DNA of 64,000 nucleotides from Pirellulales bacterium (GTDB lineage: Bacteria; Planctomycetota; Planctomycetia; Pirellulales; JAICIG01). The notes under the pieces are model-generated. The model searched no databases, was not told where the DNA came from, and saw only the letters and a list, made by a program, of their open reading frames with translations. The DNA lies in assembly GCA_025927475.1 (NCBI GenBank), contig JAICLL010000003.1, positions 1 through 64,000 on the forward strand, in the 5' to 3' direction. Both the position numbers and the translations under genes were made by a program. Positions 50,786-59,603 of the stretch are shown here, piece after piece. Position 1 is the stretch's first letter. Each line of letters begins with the position of its first letter.

Positions 50786-53700
50786 ATGTTCGAGCGACCC
50801 GCGGAGCATGCCGTCAAGGAATTCTCCGACGTTCTTAACTCGGAAGCTGAAGAGCTTTGGAAACGGCGCCAGGTTGTCGAAGACGTCGATGGTGGCGTGC
50901 CGCGGCCAACCGGCATTCCCACGGACTTGGTTGGCCTGGCTCTCTCCGGCGGCGGAATCCGCTCGGCCTCGGTCGGGCTGGGCGTCCTGCAGGCGTTTCA
51001 CAAACTTGGCCTGCTCAAATTCGTCGACTATCTCTCGACCGTCTCCGGCGGCGGATACATTGGCTGCGCCTACAGCTCCGCGGTGGCGACGGCCAGGGAG
51101 AAACCGTGCGAAGATCGTTTCCCGCTGGATCGCACGACACAGAAAGCGGGCGATCGAAAGCAGCCGTCCGAACCTCAGATCGGTCAGTCAGCCTCGGTGC
51201 TGCGGCTGATCTATGGCGGCAACTACCTGTTTCGGCCCTGGGAGGCAACGAACAAGTACCTGATCGGCTTGTGCTTGAACAACGTTCTCTTGTTTTCGGG
51301 CTTGGCCGCGGCCTGTTCCCTGCTGGTGTTGTTCTGGCGGATGCTCGACCGCCAGGCGGTGAGGGATGTTCTGGGGTTGATTTGGCTCGACCGCGACGTC
51401 TATGTCGCCTTCTTTCCTTTCCTTGGGTTTAGCGCGTGCTGGCTTTTCGCCTGGTTTCTCTCTTATTGGAAATATGCGGCGGAGGCGCCCGGCCGGTGGG
51501 CGCAGCGCTGGCTCTACCTGGCGTTGGCAGCCCTGCTCGTCGGGTGCGTGATGCTCTTGGTCAACGGCTATTCAACGGTCGGCTTCTTTCAGGCCTTCTT
51601 GGGCGGCGACCGCAAAACGAGCTCGGACGATCTTGGGAAGTGGCTGCTTAGTTTGCTCGGCGCCGGATTGGTGCCGCTCTTTAAGCCCGATCTGATCGAG
51701 CGCGGACTGAAGCCGCGCGGGTTGCTCGACAAGCTCCTTTTTTACACGGCCGGAACGGCCTTGCTGGTTGGCATTCCGCTGGCAGTCGTCGGGCTGCTCG
51801 GTCAGCAAAACCTGTCGGATACGGCGACGGCGCCGGGACACGTTATCCGCTCGGGCGACATCTATAGCTGGCCGGCCTTTTGCGGCCTGGTCGCGCGGCA
51901 GAGGGGGGACGATCTTGACGTTGCCGACGATGCTTCGATGACGCCGATGGAACCGCTCAGCGACGCCGACTTGAGCCGGCTCAAAAACTACCGTCAAGCC
52001 GCCGCGCGCGGTCCGTTGGCGAAGTCCAACCAAGAGGGCTTGATTGTCCTCGCCGCCAAGCAATTAGATTACCTCGGACAGAAGCTGGCCATTGATTTGC
52101 GCAAACGCGACCGGCTCGCGGCGGCGCTGGAGGCCGAATACCCGCATTTTTGGGACCGCCTTTTTCTTCTGGGCGGCTGGTTCTTGATGGACGGCAACCC
52201 GGCTGCCGAGCTTTGGCGTGCCAAGCGCGAAATCGCCGATGAAGGGAGAGAGTTTTGCGCCCTGTTCAGCGAAACGATTCTGACGCACCCTCGCCTGGCA
52301 AGCTATTTGGCATCCGAAACGGGCCCGCTGACCGCCCTTGCGCAGCCCCTCGGCGTGGCAAGCGAGCCCCGTTTTCCCAACATTGCGGAACTCGGTAAAC
52401 GGCTGGAGGCTAGGAAGCTAGCGTTCACCAGGGATTTGAGCGAAACGCTTAGCGACGCCCGGCTCTCGAGCAGAGCCGACTGGTACGCCAACGACCGCGC
52501 ATCGCTAAATCGTGCGATCTTGCTGGCCATGCATCCCGAGTGCTTTTGGGAGCCCGACACTATCTACCGATGGAACGTTGTCGATGGCGACCAGCACGTA
52601 AGGCGGTGGATTTTCGGGATTTCGGCGACCGTCTTCGCCCTGGCCCTGCTGGTGAACGTGAATGCGACGTCGCTGCACCGCTTCTATCGCAACCGCCTGG
52701 CATATGCCTATCTTTCCAGCGAGCACGGAGGCCGGCGGCGACTGAATCTGAGCGCGCTGCACACGACGGAATACGGGGCGCCTTACCATTTGATCAATGC
52801 GAGCATCAACCTGAATCGCCCCAGATTCCTGGATGAGGTCGATCGCGAGTGCGAAAAAGAGGGCGCGGAGCTCCGCGATGCAGAGTGTTTTTTGTTTTCG
52901 AAGCTGTTCTGCGGATGCGGCGCCACCGGCTGGGCCGGCACCGCATCGTTCGAGGCATTTCTGGACGACAACATATCGGTTGCCGACGCCATGGCAATAT
53001 CCGGCGCGGCCGTCGACACTCTGGAGCTGAATTCGTTCCCGCTGGCGCTGTTGGGCCTCGCCCTAAATCTGAATCTGGGCCAATGGCTTCCGAACCCAAA
53101 ATACCGCAAGCCCTTGTTCAAGCCCCGCGCGTGGCGGCTCCTCGCGGATTGCAGGAGATCCGTCGCGGACGCGGGGTATTGCTCGGTGGCCGATGGCGGA
53201 TTTAGCGATAATCTCGGTTTCCTGTCACTGTTGAAGCGCCGCTGTCGCCTGATCGTGCTCGTAGACGCGGGGTGTGACGAGAAGCACGAGTTCACCGACC
53301 TGGCAAGGAGCGTTCGACACGCACGGATCCACGAGGGCATTCAGTTGCGCGATTTCGGACGGCGCCGCCGTCGCGATCTCGACACGCGCCCGCTGCGCCT
53401 GGACGGGCAAGGCTTCTGCCAACGGCATTACCTCGTAGGGCGGATCATTTACCCGCCGACGCCCAACCTCGCAGGGCCGAAAAGCGGGTTGCTGATTTAC
53501 ATCAAGCCCTGCCTGACCGGTGAGGAGGGCGTCGACTTGCTGGAGCAACGATGCAGGGACCGAAGCTTCCCCCATCACGCGACCGACGACCAATTCTACA
53601 GCGCTCAGGACGTTGAATGTTACCGTCAGCTCGGCTTCGAAATCGCGTCCGACGCGGGGCGGTTGTTCAACGGTTTGTATCAACCCGGCAAAAGCTTATG

Positions 53701-53959
53701 GAGTTTGCGCCGGCCGGACCTCGACAAACTCGAAAGGATCATCCGACGGAGGCGGCGCCGACAGGCGGACATGCTTGGTGAGCGCGTCTCGGCCAGTGAA
53801 ACGGCAAGTAAAACGGCGATGGCTAGCGCCACGAAGGACGAGCTGACCTCTCGACCGTCAACAATGATCGCGGGCGCCGTTGCTGAACCCGAATCGCCGC
53901 CAAAAAACGCCCCCAGTAAGCCGCCAGGCAATGAGAAAAAACGTCCACGGGCTAAATAA
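50786..53959 (+). CDS. patatin-like phospholipase with membrane insertion
   Basis: 1057 residues. The patatin N-terminal block is GLALSGGGIRSASVGLGVLQ (about 50–68) and the nucleophile Ser87 is in LSTVSGGGYIGC. The catalytic Asp803 is in SVADGGFSDNLGFLSLL. Between them lie about 700 residues with at least five hydrophobic segments (about 160–350, another near 615), so the active site is split by a membrane region. The nucleophile elbow is T-V-S-G-G rather than G-x-S-x-G. The C-terminal 100 residues are charged and Pro/Lys-rich. AAGGAG lies about ten bases before ATG 50786. A membrane lipid hydrolase is likely; substrate unknown. Confidence 0.8.
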   Translation: MFERPAEHAVKEFSDVLNSEAEELWKRRQVVEDVDGGVPRPTGIPTDLVGLALSGGGIRSASVGLGVLQAFHKLGLLKFVDYLSTVSGGGYIGCAYSSAVATAREKPCEDRFPLDRTTQKAGDRKQPSEPQIGQSASVLRLIYGGNYLFRPWEATNKYLIGLCLNNVLLFSGLAAACSLLVLFWRMLDRQAVRDVLGLIWLDRDVYVAFFPFLGFSACWLFAWFLSYWKYAAEAPGRWAQRWLYLALAALLVGCVMLLVNGYSTVGFFQAFLGGDRKTSSDDLGKWLLSLLGAGLVPLFKPDLIERGLKPRGLLDKLLFYTAGTALLVGIPLAVVGLLGQQNLSDTATAPGHVIRSGDIYSWPAFCGLVARQRGDDLDVADDASMTPMEPLSDADLSRLKNYRQAAARGPLAKSNQEGLIVLAAKQLDYLGQKLAIDLRKRDRLAAALEAEYPHFWDRLFLLGGWFLMDGNPAAELWRAKREIADEGREFCALFSETILTHPRLASYLASETGPLTALAQPLGVASEPRFPNIAELGKRLEARKLAFTRDLSETLSDARLSSRADWYANDRASLNRAILLAMHPECFWEPDTIYRWNVVDGDQHVRRWIFGISATVFALALLVNVNATSLHRFYRNRLAYAYLSSEHGGRRRLNLSALHTTEYGAPYHLINASINLNRPRFLDEVDRECEKEGAELRDAECFLFSKLFCGCGATGWAGTASFEAFLDDNISVADAMAISGAAVDTLELNSFPLALLGLALNLNLGQWLPNPKYRKPLFKPRAWRLLADCRRSVADAGYCSVADGGFSDNLGFLSLLKRRCRLIVLVDAGCDEKHEFTDLARSVRHARIHEGIQLRDFGRRRRRDLDTRPLRLDGQGFCQRHYLVGRIIYPPTPNLAGPKSGLLIYIKPCLTGEEGVDLLEQRCRDRSFPHHATDDQFYSAQDVECYRQLGFEIASDAGRLFNGLYQPGKSLWSLRRPDLDKLERIIRRRRRRQADMLGERVSASETASKTAMASATKDELTSRPSTMIAGAVAEPESPPKNAPSKPPGNEKKRPRAK

Positions 53960-54135
53960 CCGTGCTTGCTCACCGGATCGGCGAAGGCGTTCCGCACCAT
54001 CTCGAAAGAGGCAAACGACAGGCCGCGAACCAATGATGGGACCAGGAGATTCTTGTTTGCGGCCGACGAGATCCACAAAGCCGACTTGCGATATCATCGC
54101 GGCCAATTGCGATCGGCCGACCTTGGCGAATTGGC
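53960..54135. other. spacer between patatin and sigma remnant
   Basis: No recognisable gene. On the minus strand GLSFASFEMVRNAFADPVSK looks protein-like but is short and has no identified relative. Confidence 0.35.
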
Positions 54136-54396
54136 TCACGCAACAAACCGCGGTCTTGCTTCCATGAGGCCGCCGATTTCGTCGAACGCCTTGCGCTCGG
54201 AGTTTCGCAATTGGATTACTTGCCAATAGCGGCGCACTGCTTGCCCGGCATGGTTGAGTGGATCGAGCTCGCGCTCGGCCACCAGCAGCAGGTAGTTTCG
54301 GCAACGCTCAAAGAGCCTGCCTTGGGTGTCGGAATTCCCGTCGCGTCCCGCCGCAATCCACTGCCGCACTTCGTCGATGTCGGTTTCGACCACCAT
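54136..54396 (-). pseudogene. ECF sigma-factor skeleton with internal deletions
   Basis: It reads RLFERCRNYLLLVAERELD, jumps to NHAGQAVRRY, and then to WQVIQLRNSERKAFDEIG, all in one open frame of 86 residues. Compared with the intact paralogue at 46970–47602 it lacks about 50 codons of region 2 and about 60 codons before region 4. It also lacks the end of region 4, which is the DNA-contacting helix. It cannot be a working sigma factor. The open frame after several losses suggests deletions in steps of three or selection for a short product. Confidence 0.7.
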
Positions 54397-54465
54397 GTCG
54401 GCTGCATCTTGCGGACGGGCGGAAACGGGTGTAAGAAAGCCTTTGCCATTCGGCATTCACTGAAA

Positions 54466-54473
54466 AAAGGAGG
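54466..54473 (+). promoter_or_regulatory. ribosome binding site of the 1443-aa gene
   Basis: AAAGGAGG eight bases upstream of ATG 54481. It rejects earlier in-frame starts inside the sigma-factor skeleton. Confidence 0.75.
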
Positions 54474-54480
54474 CATTCAC

Positions 54481-57400
54481 ATGATCGCGCGGCGGAAATC
54501 GCGAGGCTTGTTTCTGCTTGTCGGTGTCGCGGTGGGCGGCGTTTCGTTGGCCTTGATCGTCGTTGGCTGGCAATGGCGGGCGCATGCGGTGGCCGCGGGG
54601 GCGCATGGGCCTCAGGCGCCCGGTTCGCTCGCCAATAACCATCAATCGCCTCAACCGCCGCGCAAGCCGCCGGAACTTGCCAGGCAGGTCGCCGGGCCGG
54701 CGGGACGCATCGTTGCTGTGCATCTGGCTTGGCCAGGTTCAACCGGCGGCGGCCTGGCGGATGGAATCGAAGGCCTCCTGCCCGCCGGTCAAGACGCTGA
54801 TGTTGTTTGGGCCCGCAACCAACTGTTTCTGCTGAAGAAACAGGGGCATCTCGATCTGGCTTGGACGGCCGCGAACGTCAACGATTCGTTTCGGGCCCCG
54901 GAAAGCGGCGGCACCTGCGTCTGTTTCGATGGGAAATATGTTTGGGCGTCGCTCATGCGACATCGCCAAGCCCCGTTGCTGGTTGTTCTCGATCCACAGA
55001 ACGGCAAGACTTGGACGTTCGGTCCCGAAGACGGACTGCCTGTCGATCACGCCAATGGCCAGCCGCCGAGTAGCGGCGATCCTTATTTGCTGGTAGGGCC
55101 GCTCGGTCCCGGCAAAGCCTGTCTGGCATATTGCACGGCAACGTCGCAGTCGCCCCCAGCCGTGCCCGGCGGGGCGGCCCAGGTTCGTCTTGGGGCGGCT
55201 CGCTTGGCCCGCGCCGAGTTCGATCCGGCGCAAGGGGCGTCGTTCCATGTCTTTCTGTCGCCCGGGCCATCGGCCGCCGGGATTGCCTCGCCGCCAGACG
55301 CGCCGCGACTTGAACGACCCGTGGCCCTCTATTCCTTGTCGGCGACCGATGGAGCGGGTGGCAAGCCCGTGCGGCGGATTGCGATCATGCGGAGCTTGCG
55401 TAGTTTTAAAGACACGCCGCTGCTGATCGATCCAGAAACTCTGGCTCATGAGTTCGCATCGAACAATGCGACCGCCATGCCCATCAATAACTCGCGCATC
55501 GCCAGCTTAAACGGCGCTCTGTACTGGCTTAGCCAGCCTTTTGAGCAGTCGCTCAAGTTTCTTTTAACGCGCGCCGCCCCGCCGAGGCTGGATGAGGAGC
55601 TTGTGCTCGATAACATGCCCGAAGGAAAACCAGTGGCCTATCGGGATGGCTTGGCTTTCCTGGGTGAGAAGTGTTGGTTCTGGAAGCCCGGCGGGCAGAC
55701 GCTCGAGGTCATCGACGTGCAAGTGCCCTGGTCGTTCTCTTCCAGTCTGCGTCCGCAGCGGCCGTCAGAAATTCCGACCGGCGAGCAATGGGAGTTGCGC
55801 GGGGTGTTCGCCAGCCAGGTTTACGGCGTGCTCGCCACGGCAGTTAAAAAGACCGGCGGCAACAGGTACGCCGAAACCCTTCGGTTTTTCCAGTTCGCCA
55901 TGGCCGACGATCCGCGCATCACGCCCGACTCGCCGCCGCCGGTGGAAAAGCCAACTTTGGCGGTGGATCTGCCGCCGGGCACGGCCGGCAGCGAACTGAG
56001 CGTGTATGCCGGCGATGCGAATGGGGCGGCGCCCACGGTCCGCTTGGGCAGCGTCGTCGAGACGGCGGCCGACCAGAACCTGCGCTATCCGATTTTAGCG
56101 CGAGAGATCGTTCGGCAGGCGCTGCTGATTGCCGCGCGCGATCAATTGCAATGGGGCACGCGCGACCAGATCTTGGGCGAGGATCCGCAGGACGAAGCTT
56201 CGCCAGCCTCAAAGCTCGTCGTTTCGATGCGGTTTCCGCACACCGGCGCCAGCGAATTTGATCTGCGGCGCATCGCTGGCGCAAAGGGCGCCGCGGCGAT
56301 CTGGAAAGAGCAACTCGTCCTGAACCAGCAACATGACGAGCCGCTCGATTATGGCCGATTGGTCGAAGCGGCCGAGCGCTGGTCGCGCGAGGCGTTTCCG
56401 GCTCTGCTCACTCAGCAGCAATTGAGCGGCGAGCCGGTCGCTTTGTCCGACGATGCGCCGCTCTCGGCGGCGGCCGAGGGTTGGCTGAAGCAGATGGCCT
56501 TTACGGCCCAGTTCGTCGTCGTGCGTGACCTACACCGCGCCATCCGCCGACAAGGCGAATCGGACGAATTGCTGGCAGCGCTGGCTCGCGCCTACGCCAA
56601 CCTGGGCGTGTTGAGCGAATTCCACTGGAACTCGGCCCACAAGGCGCTCAAAGCCCGCTCGCTCTTGTACGCCCAGCGATATGTAGCGCGAAAACCGCAA
56701 TCGCCCGATGCGCTTTGGAATCGCGCCTATGCCAAAGGCCTGGCCGGGCTGCACGACGCGGCGCTTGCCGATCTGGAGTCGGCCGAGAAGCTGCGGGCCG
56801 CGCAGGCCGACGCGGGGCCGCGACCGCCCTGGGTCGACATCCTCGGCGCCTATTGCCGATTCGAGACCGACAAGCTGGCCGAGTTTGCCCAGCAGGGCGA
56901 CTACGCGCCGCTGGCCGCGCTATTGCAGTTCTTCCACGTCGAAAGTCTGAAAGAATCGGTGGCGGTGCAGACGCTGGCCCGGCGCCTTTTGGAAGAAAAC
57001 CCCGAAGACTTCCGGCTGTATGATGCGATGTGCGACAGTTGCGCGATCGACACGTTGCACGTGGTCACGCAATTGGCGCCCGCCGTGCTCAACGCGACGG
57101 CGGCCGCGCGGCTGGGGCAGCTTTCCGCGTTGCCCGCCGCCACCACCGAGTTGTTGCATCGCCCGGCGGACAACCCGGCCAGCCTGGCGGAATTGATCGA
57201 ATCGCTCTTGGCGTCCCCCGTGGCGGACGACCAAGGCGAGCTTTCCTGGCGCCTGCTCGGCCGGCTGCTGCAAGAAACCGAGTTCATTCAGCTTTGGCGG
57301 CGCGTGTACTTCATGCGGTTTCAATGGGCGGTGCCGGCAGACGACTTCATTGCCGCGATCGAAGGCGTGGCGAGCACCCACCGCTACCGCCCGCTGATCG

Positions 57401-58812
57401 ACGCCTGCTCGCTCAATTCCGCCCGGGCGCAGGCGGCCGCCGAAGCGCTGTCTGCCCGGCTGTCGCTGGAGGAACTTGAATACCCTCAGCTACGCGCCTT
57501 TCAGCACACGATGCGTCAAGTCTGGCAAACGCACTCGCCCGATCAGTATGCCCAGGCCGAGCAGCGGGCTGCCTTGCACACCGACGACGTGCACCGCGAT
57601 CTGCTCGGGCGGCTGGAATATGAGCAATGGCGCGCCGTGGGAAACCTGGCGTCGCGGCTGAATCGGGTTAGTTCGCGCAGTCCCGATGCGGTGGCGGCGA
57701 CCATCCGCCAGAACCATTCCATCGACGCCGGCATGCAGACCGCGCTGGAGGCGAAATTCGCCGGCAGCGCGCAGTTCTGGAAGGTCGTCGCCGAGAACTC
57801 GCACGCCGCCGATCAGCGCCAGAAGTCCCTGCGGCGGTACATCGACCTCTCGCCCGACGCCTGGGCCTACCGGCAGCTCGCCGAGCAGTTCCGGCAAGCG
57901 GGCAAGATTGACCAGTGGAAGGCCACGCTCGATGAATGCTTGCAGCAGCCGGAGTTCGGTCTGGAGCATGCGGGTTTGCGCGTGAACATCGCCAACTATT
58001 TCATGGATCAAGGCCAGTGGGAGCAAGCGCGTCCGTATGCCGCAGCGGCGGCCGAGACCTGGGCCGAGTGGGCCATGCTGTGCGCCATTCGGTGCTATCA
58101 AGGCTTGGGTGACGACGAGCAAGAAGGTGTCTGGCGAGCTCGGGTCGCCGAGCGCTATCCCAAAGTGCGGCACTCGCTTGACTATTATGTCTGGGCCCGC
58201 CGCACCGGTCAGGGCAACGCCGAGCAGTTGCTGCCGGCGCTCGATCCACAAATCGCCGCCGTCGCGGAGAAGACGGAGCCAAAATCGCAGTACATCATCG
58301 GTTTGTTTTATCAGCTCAGCAAACGACCGCAGCCGGCGCTGGCCGCGTATCAAAAAGGCGCCGGAGATCATCGCGATCTACGTGTGGCCTGCTTCGATGG
58401 CTTGTGGGCAGCCGCGTTGGCCCAGGAGTTGGGCAATCCCGCTGTGCGTGACGCCGCCCTGCAACAGATCACCAAGCTGGCAGGTCCCCAGGCGGCCAGC
58501 TATCGCGAGCTAGCGCAGTGGGTGCAGCGGCTCGTCGCCGAAGGCGGCAAATCGATCGACTTGGCCCAGGCCGAGCAGATGGCGAGCAACGCGCCGCGGA
58601 ATGATCGGGCCGCGTTGTGCAGTGTCATCGCACGCTTTCTGGAACTGAGCGAACGGACCGACGACGCGCTGAAGTTTTACTGGAAGGCCGTCGCCGAGCC
58701 GGCGCCGCGTTTCGCGGCCAGTTATGCGCTGGCCTGCGCGGCGCTGCGCGATCGCGGGCTCGACCCGCGCCAAGGCCCCGCGACGACCAAAGCTGATGCG
58801 AAAGGCGATTGA
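54481..58812 (+). CDS. 1443-aa membrane-anchored helical-repeat protein
   Basis: A single N-terminal helix (about 9–31, GLFLLVGVAVGGVSLALIVV) with a basic start puts the rest outside the cytoplasm. Residues 60–480 are beta-rich (LFLLKKQGHLDLAW, GKYVWASLMRHRQAPLLVVLD), possibly a propeller. From about 680 to the end it is helical, with TPR-like units (LARAYANLGVLSEF, LWNRAYAKGLAGLHDAALADLESAEKL, YFMDQGQWEQARPYAAAAAE). No catalytic motif is found. Three bases separate it from the small membrane-protein gene, so they are one operon. A scaffold for an envelope complex is a guess. Confidence 0.7.
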   Translation: MIARRKSRGLFLLVGVAVGGVSLALIVVGWQWRAHAVAAGAHGPQAPGSLANNHQSPQPPRKPPELARQVAGPAGRIVAVHLAWPGSTGGGLADGIEGLLPAGQDADVVWARNQLFLLKKQGHLDLAWTAANVNDSFRAPESGGTCVCFDGKYVWASLMRHRQAPLLVVLDPQNGKTWTFGPEDGLPVDHANGQPPSSGDPYLLVGPLGPGKACLAYCTATSQSPPAVPGGAAQVRLGAARLARAEFDPAQGASFHVFLSPGPSAAGIASPPDAPRLERPVALYSLSATDGAGGKPVRRIAIMRSLRSFKDTPLLIDPETLAHEFASNNATAMPINNSRIASLNGALYWLSQPFEQSLKFLLTRAAPPRLDEELVLDNMPEGKPVAYRDGLAFLGEKCWFWKPGGQTLEVIDVQVPWSFSSSLRPQRPSEIPTGEQWELRGVFASQVYGVLATAVKKTGGNRYAETLRFFQFAMADDPRITPDSPPPVEKPTLAVDLPPGTAGSELSVYAGDANGAAPTVRLGSVVETAADQNLRYPILAREIVRQALLIAARDQLQWGTRDQILGEDPQDEASPASKLVVSMRFPHTGASEFDLRRIAGAKGAAAIWKEQLVLNQQHDEPLDYGRLVEAAERWSREAFPALLTQQQLSGEPVALSDDAPLSAAAEGWLKQMAFTAQFVVVRDLHRAIRRQGESDELLAALARAYANLGVLSEFHWNSAHKALKARSLLYAQRYVARKPQSPDALWNRAYAKGLAGLHDAALADLESAEKLRAAQADAGPRPPWVDILGAYCRFETDKLAEFAQQGDYAPLAALLQFFHVESLKESVAVQTLARRLLEENPEDFRLYDAMCDSCAIDTLHVVTQLAPAVLNATAAARLGQLSALPAATTELLHRPADNPASLAELIESLLASPVADDQGELSWRLLGRLLQETEFIQLWRRVYFMRFQWAVPADDFIAAIEGVASTHRYRPLIDACSLNSARAQAAAEALSARLSLEELEYPQLRAFQHTMRQVWQTHSPDQYAQAEQRAALHTDDVHRDLLGRLEYEQWRAVGNLASRLNRVSSRSPDAVAATIRQNHSIDAGMQTALEAKFAGSAQFWKVVAENSHAADQRQKSLRRYIDLSPDAWAYRQLAEQFRQAGKIDQWKATLDECLQQPEFGLEHAGLRVNIANYFMDQGQWEQARPYAAAAAETWAEWAMLCAIRCYQGLGDDEQEGVWRARVAERYPKVRHSLDYYVWARRTGQGNAEQLLPALDPQIAAVAEKTEPKSQYIIGLFYQLSKRPQPALAAYQKGAGDHRDLRVACFDGLWAAALAQELGNPAVRDAALQQITKLAGPQAASYRELAQWVQRLVAEGGKSIDLAQAEQMASNAPRNDRAALCSVIARFLELSERTDDALKFYWKAVAEPAPRFAASYALACAALRDRGLDPRQGPATTKADAKGD

Positions 58813-58815
58813 CCG

Positions 58816-59469
58816 ATGATTCTATCGAACTCGCTCTTGCTTGCGATGCTGGTGGTGGTCTGCCTGCTGTTTGGGATCGTCGCCGCGGCGCTTGCCGCAC
58901 GCAAGGGATATAGCTTCGCCGCGTGGTTCGGGGCGGGCGGGCTCGTGTTGCTGGCCGCGATCGCACTCGGGTTTCTTCCCAGCGTGCGAGATCCGTCGCT
59001 TCCGCCCGCGGAGCGTGAAAAGGCGCTCGCTCGGGGAAATCTGATCGGGCTGGCGCTCTCGCTGCTGACCCTCTCGATGGCGTTTTTCGGCATCCTTGCC
59101 CGGCTGTTGGCGTTTTCCGTCGTCAGCGGCGGCGAGGAATCGCAGTTTTTTGAATACTACTACGCGCCGGCCAATCAGTTTTTGACTTGGGTTCAGTTCC
59201 TGACGTTGGTCGTCGTGCTGTCTGCGTATGTGGCCAGCCCCCGCCATCCGAAATCGCTGGCAGTGGTGCTCTCCCTGGCTCTGCTCGCGCTGGTCGATCT
59301 GTATTTTTCGTTGGTCCCGCTTTTCGATCACCTGCCAATCGCCACCCGTCTGCCAGTGCAACTGAAATATTCGAGCGATTATTTCGCGCGCGTGCTCAGT
59401 TATTTCGGCATTGTTGGGCTATGCGTCGGCATCCTGTCGGCGCATAGGCCGAAGGCGTCAGTGGTTTGA
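58816..59469 (+). CDS. 217-aa membrane protein
   Basis: About six hydrophobic helices; the first is [23 protein letters not shown] cytosolic loop [20 protein letters not shown] lies between helices 2 and 3. No transporter or enzyme signature is seen. It begins three bases after the stop of the large repeat protein, suggesting a partner of that protein. Confidence 0.6.
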   Translation: MILSNSLLLAMLVVVCLLFGIVAAALAARKGYSFAAWFGAGGLVLLAAIALGFLPSVRDPSLPPAEREKALARGNLIGLALSLLTLSMAFFGILARLLAFSVVSGGEESQFFEYYYAPANQFLTWVQFLTLVVVLSAYVASPRHPKSLAVVLSLALLALVDLYFSLVPLFDHLPIATRLPVQLKYSSDYFARVLSYFGIVGLCVGILSAHRPKASVV

Positions 59470-59603
59470 GTGTCAAGGGCGTGCACCGCCCCGCGTCGAA
59501 GTGTATGCTGCCGCAGCAGATTCGAGGCAAGGCCTACGCATGGCAGGCGGCGGCGAGTATGCTGGTGACCATCCCGCCCGCACAATCCACCCGCCGGTGC
59601 CTT

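Noticed and set aside
53960-54078. Minus-strand fragment with FASFEMVRNAFADPVS
   Set aside because: It looks like protein but is short, continues into the antisense of the patatin end, and could not be tied to any family.
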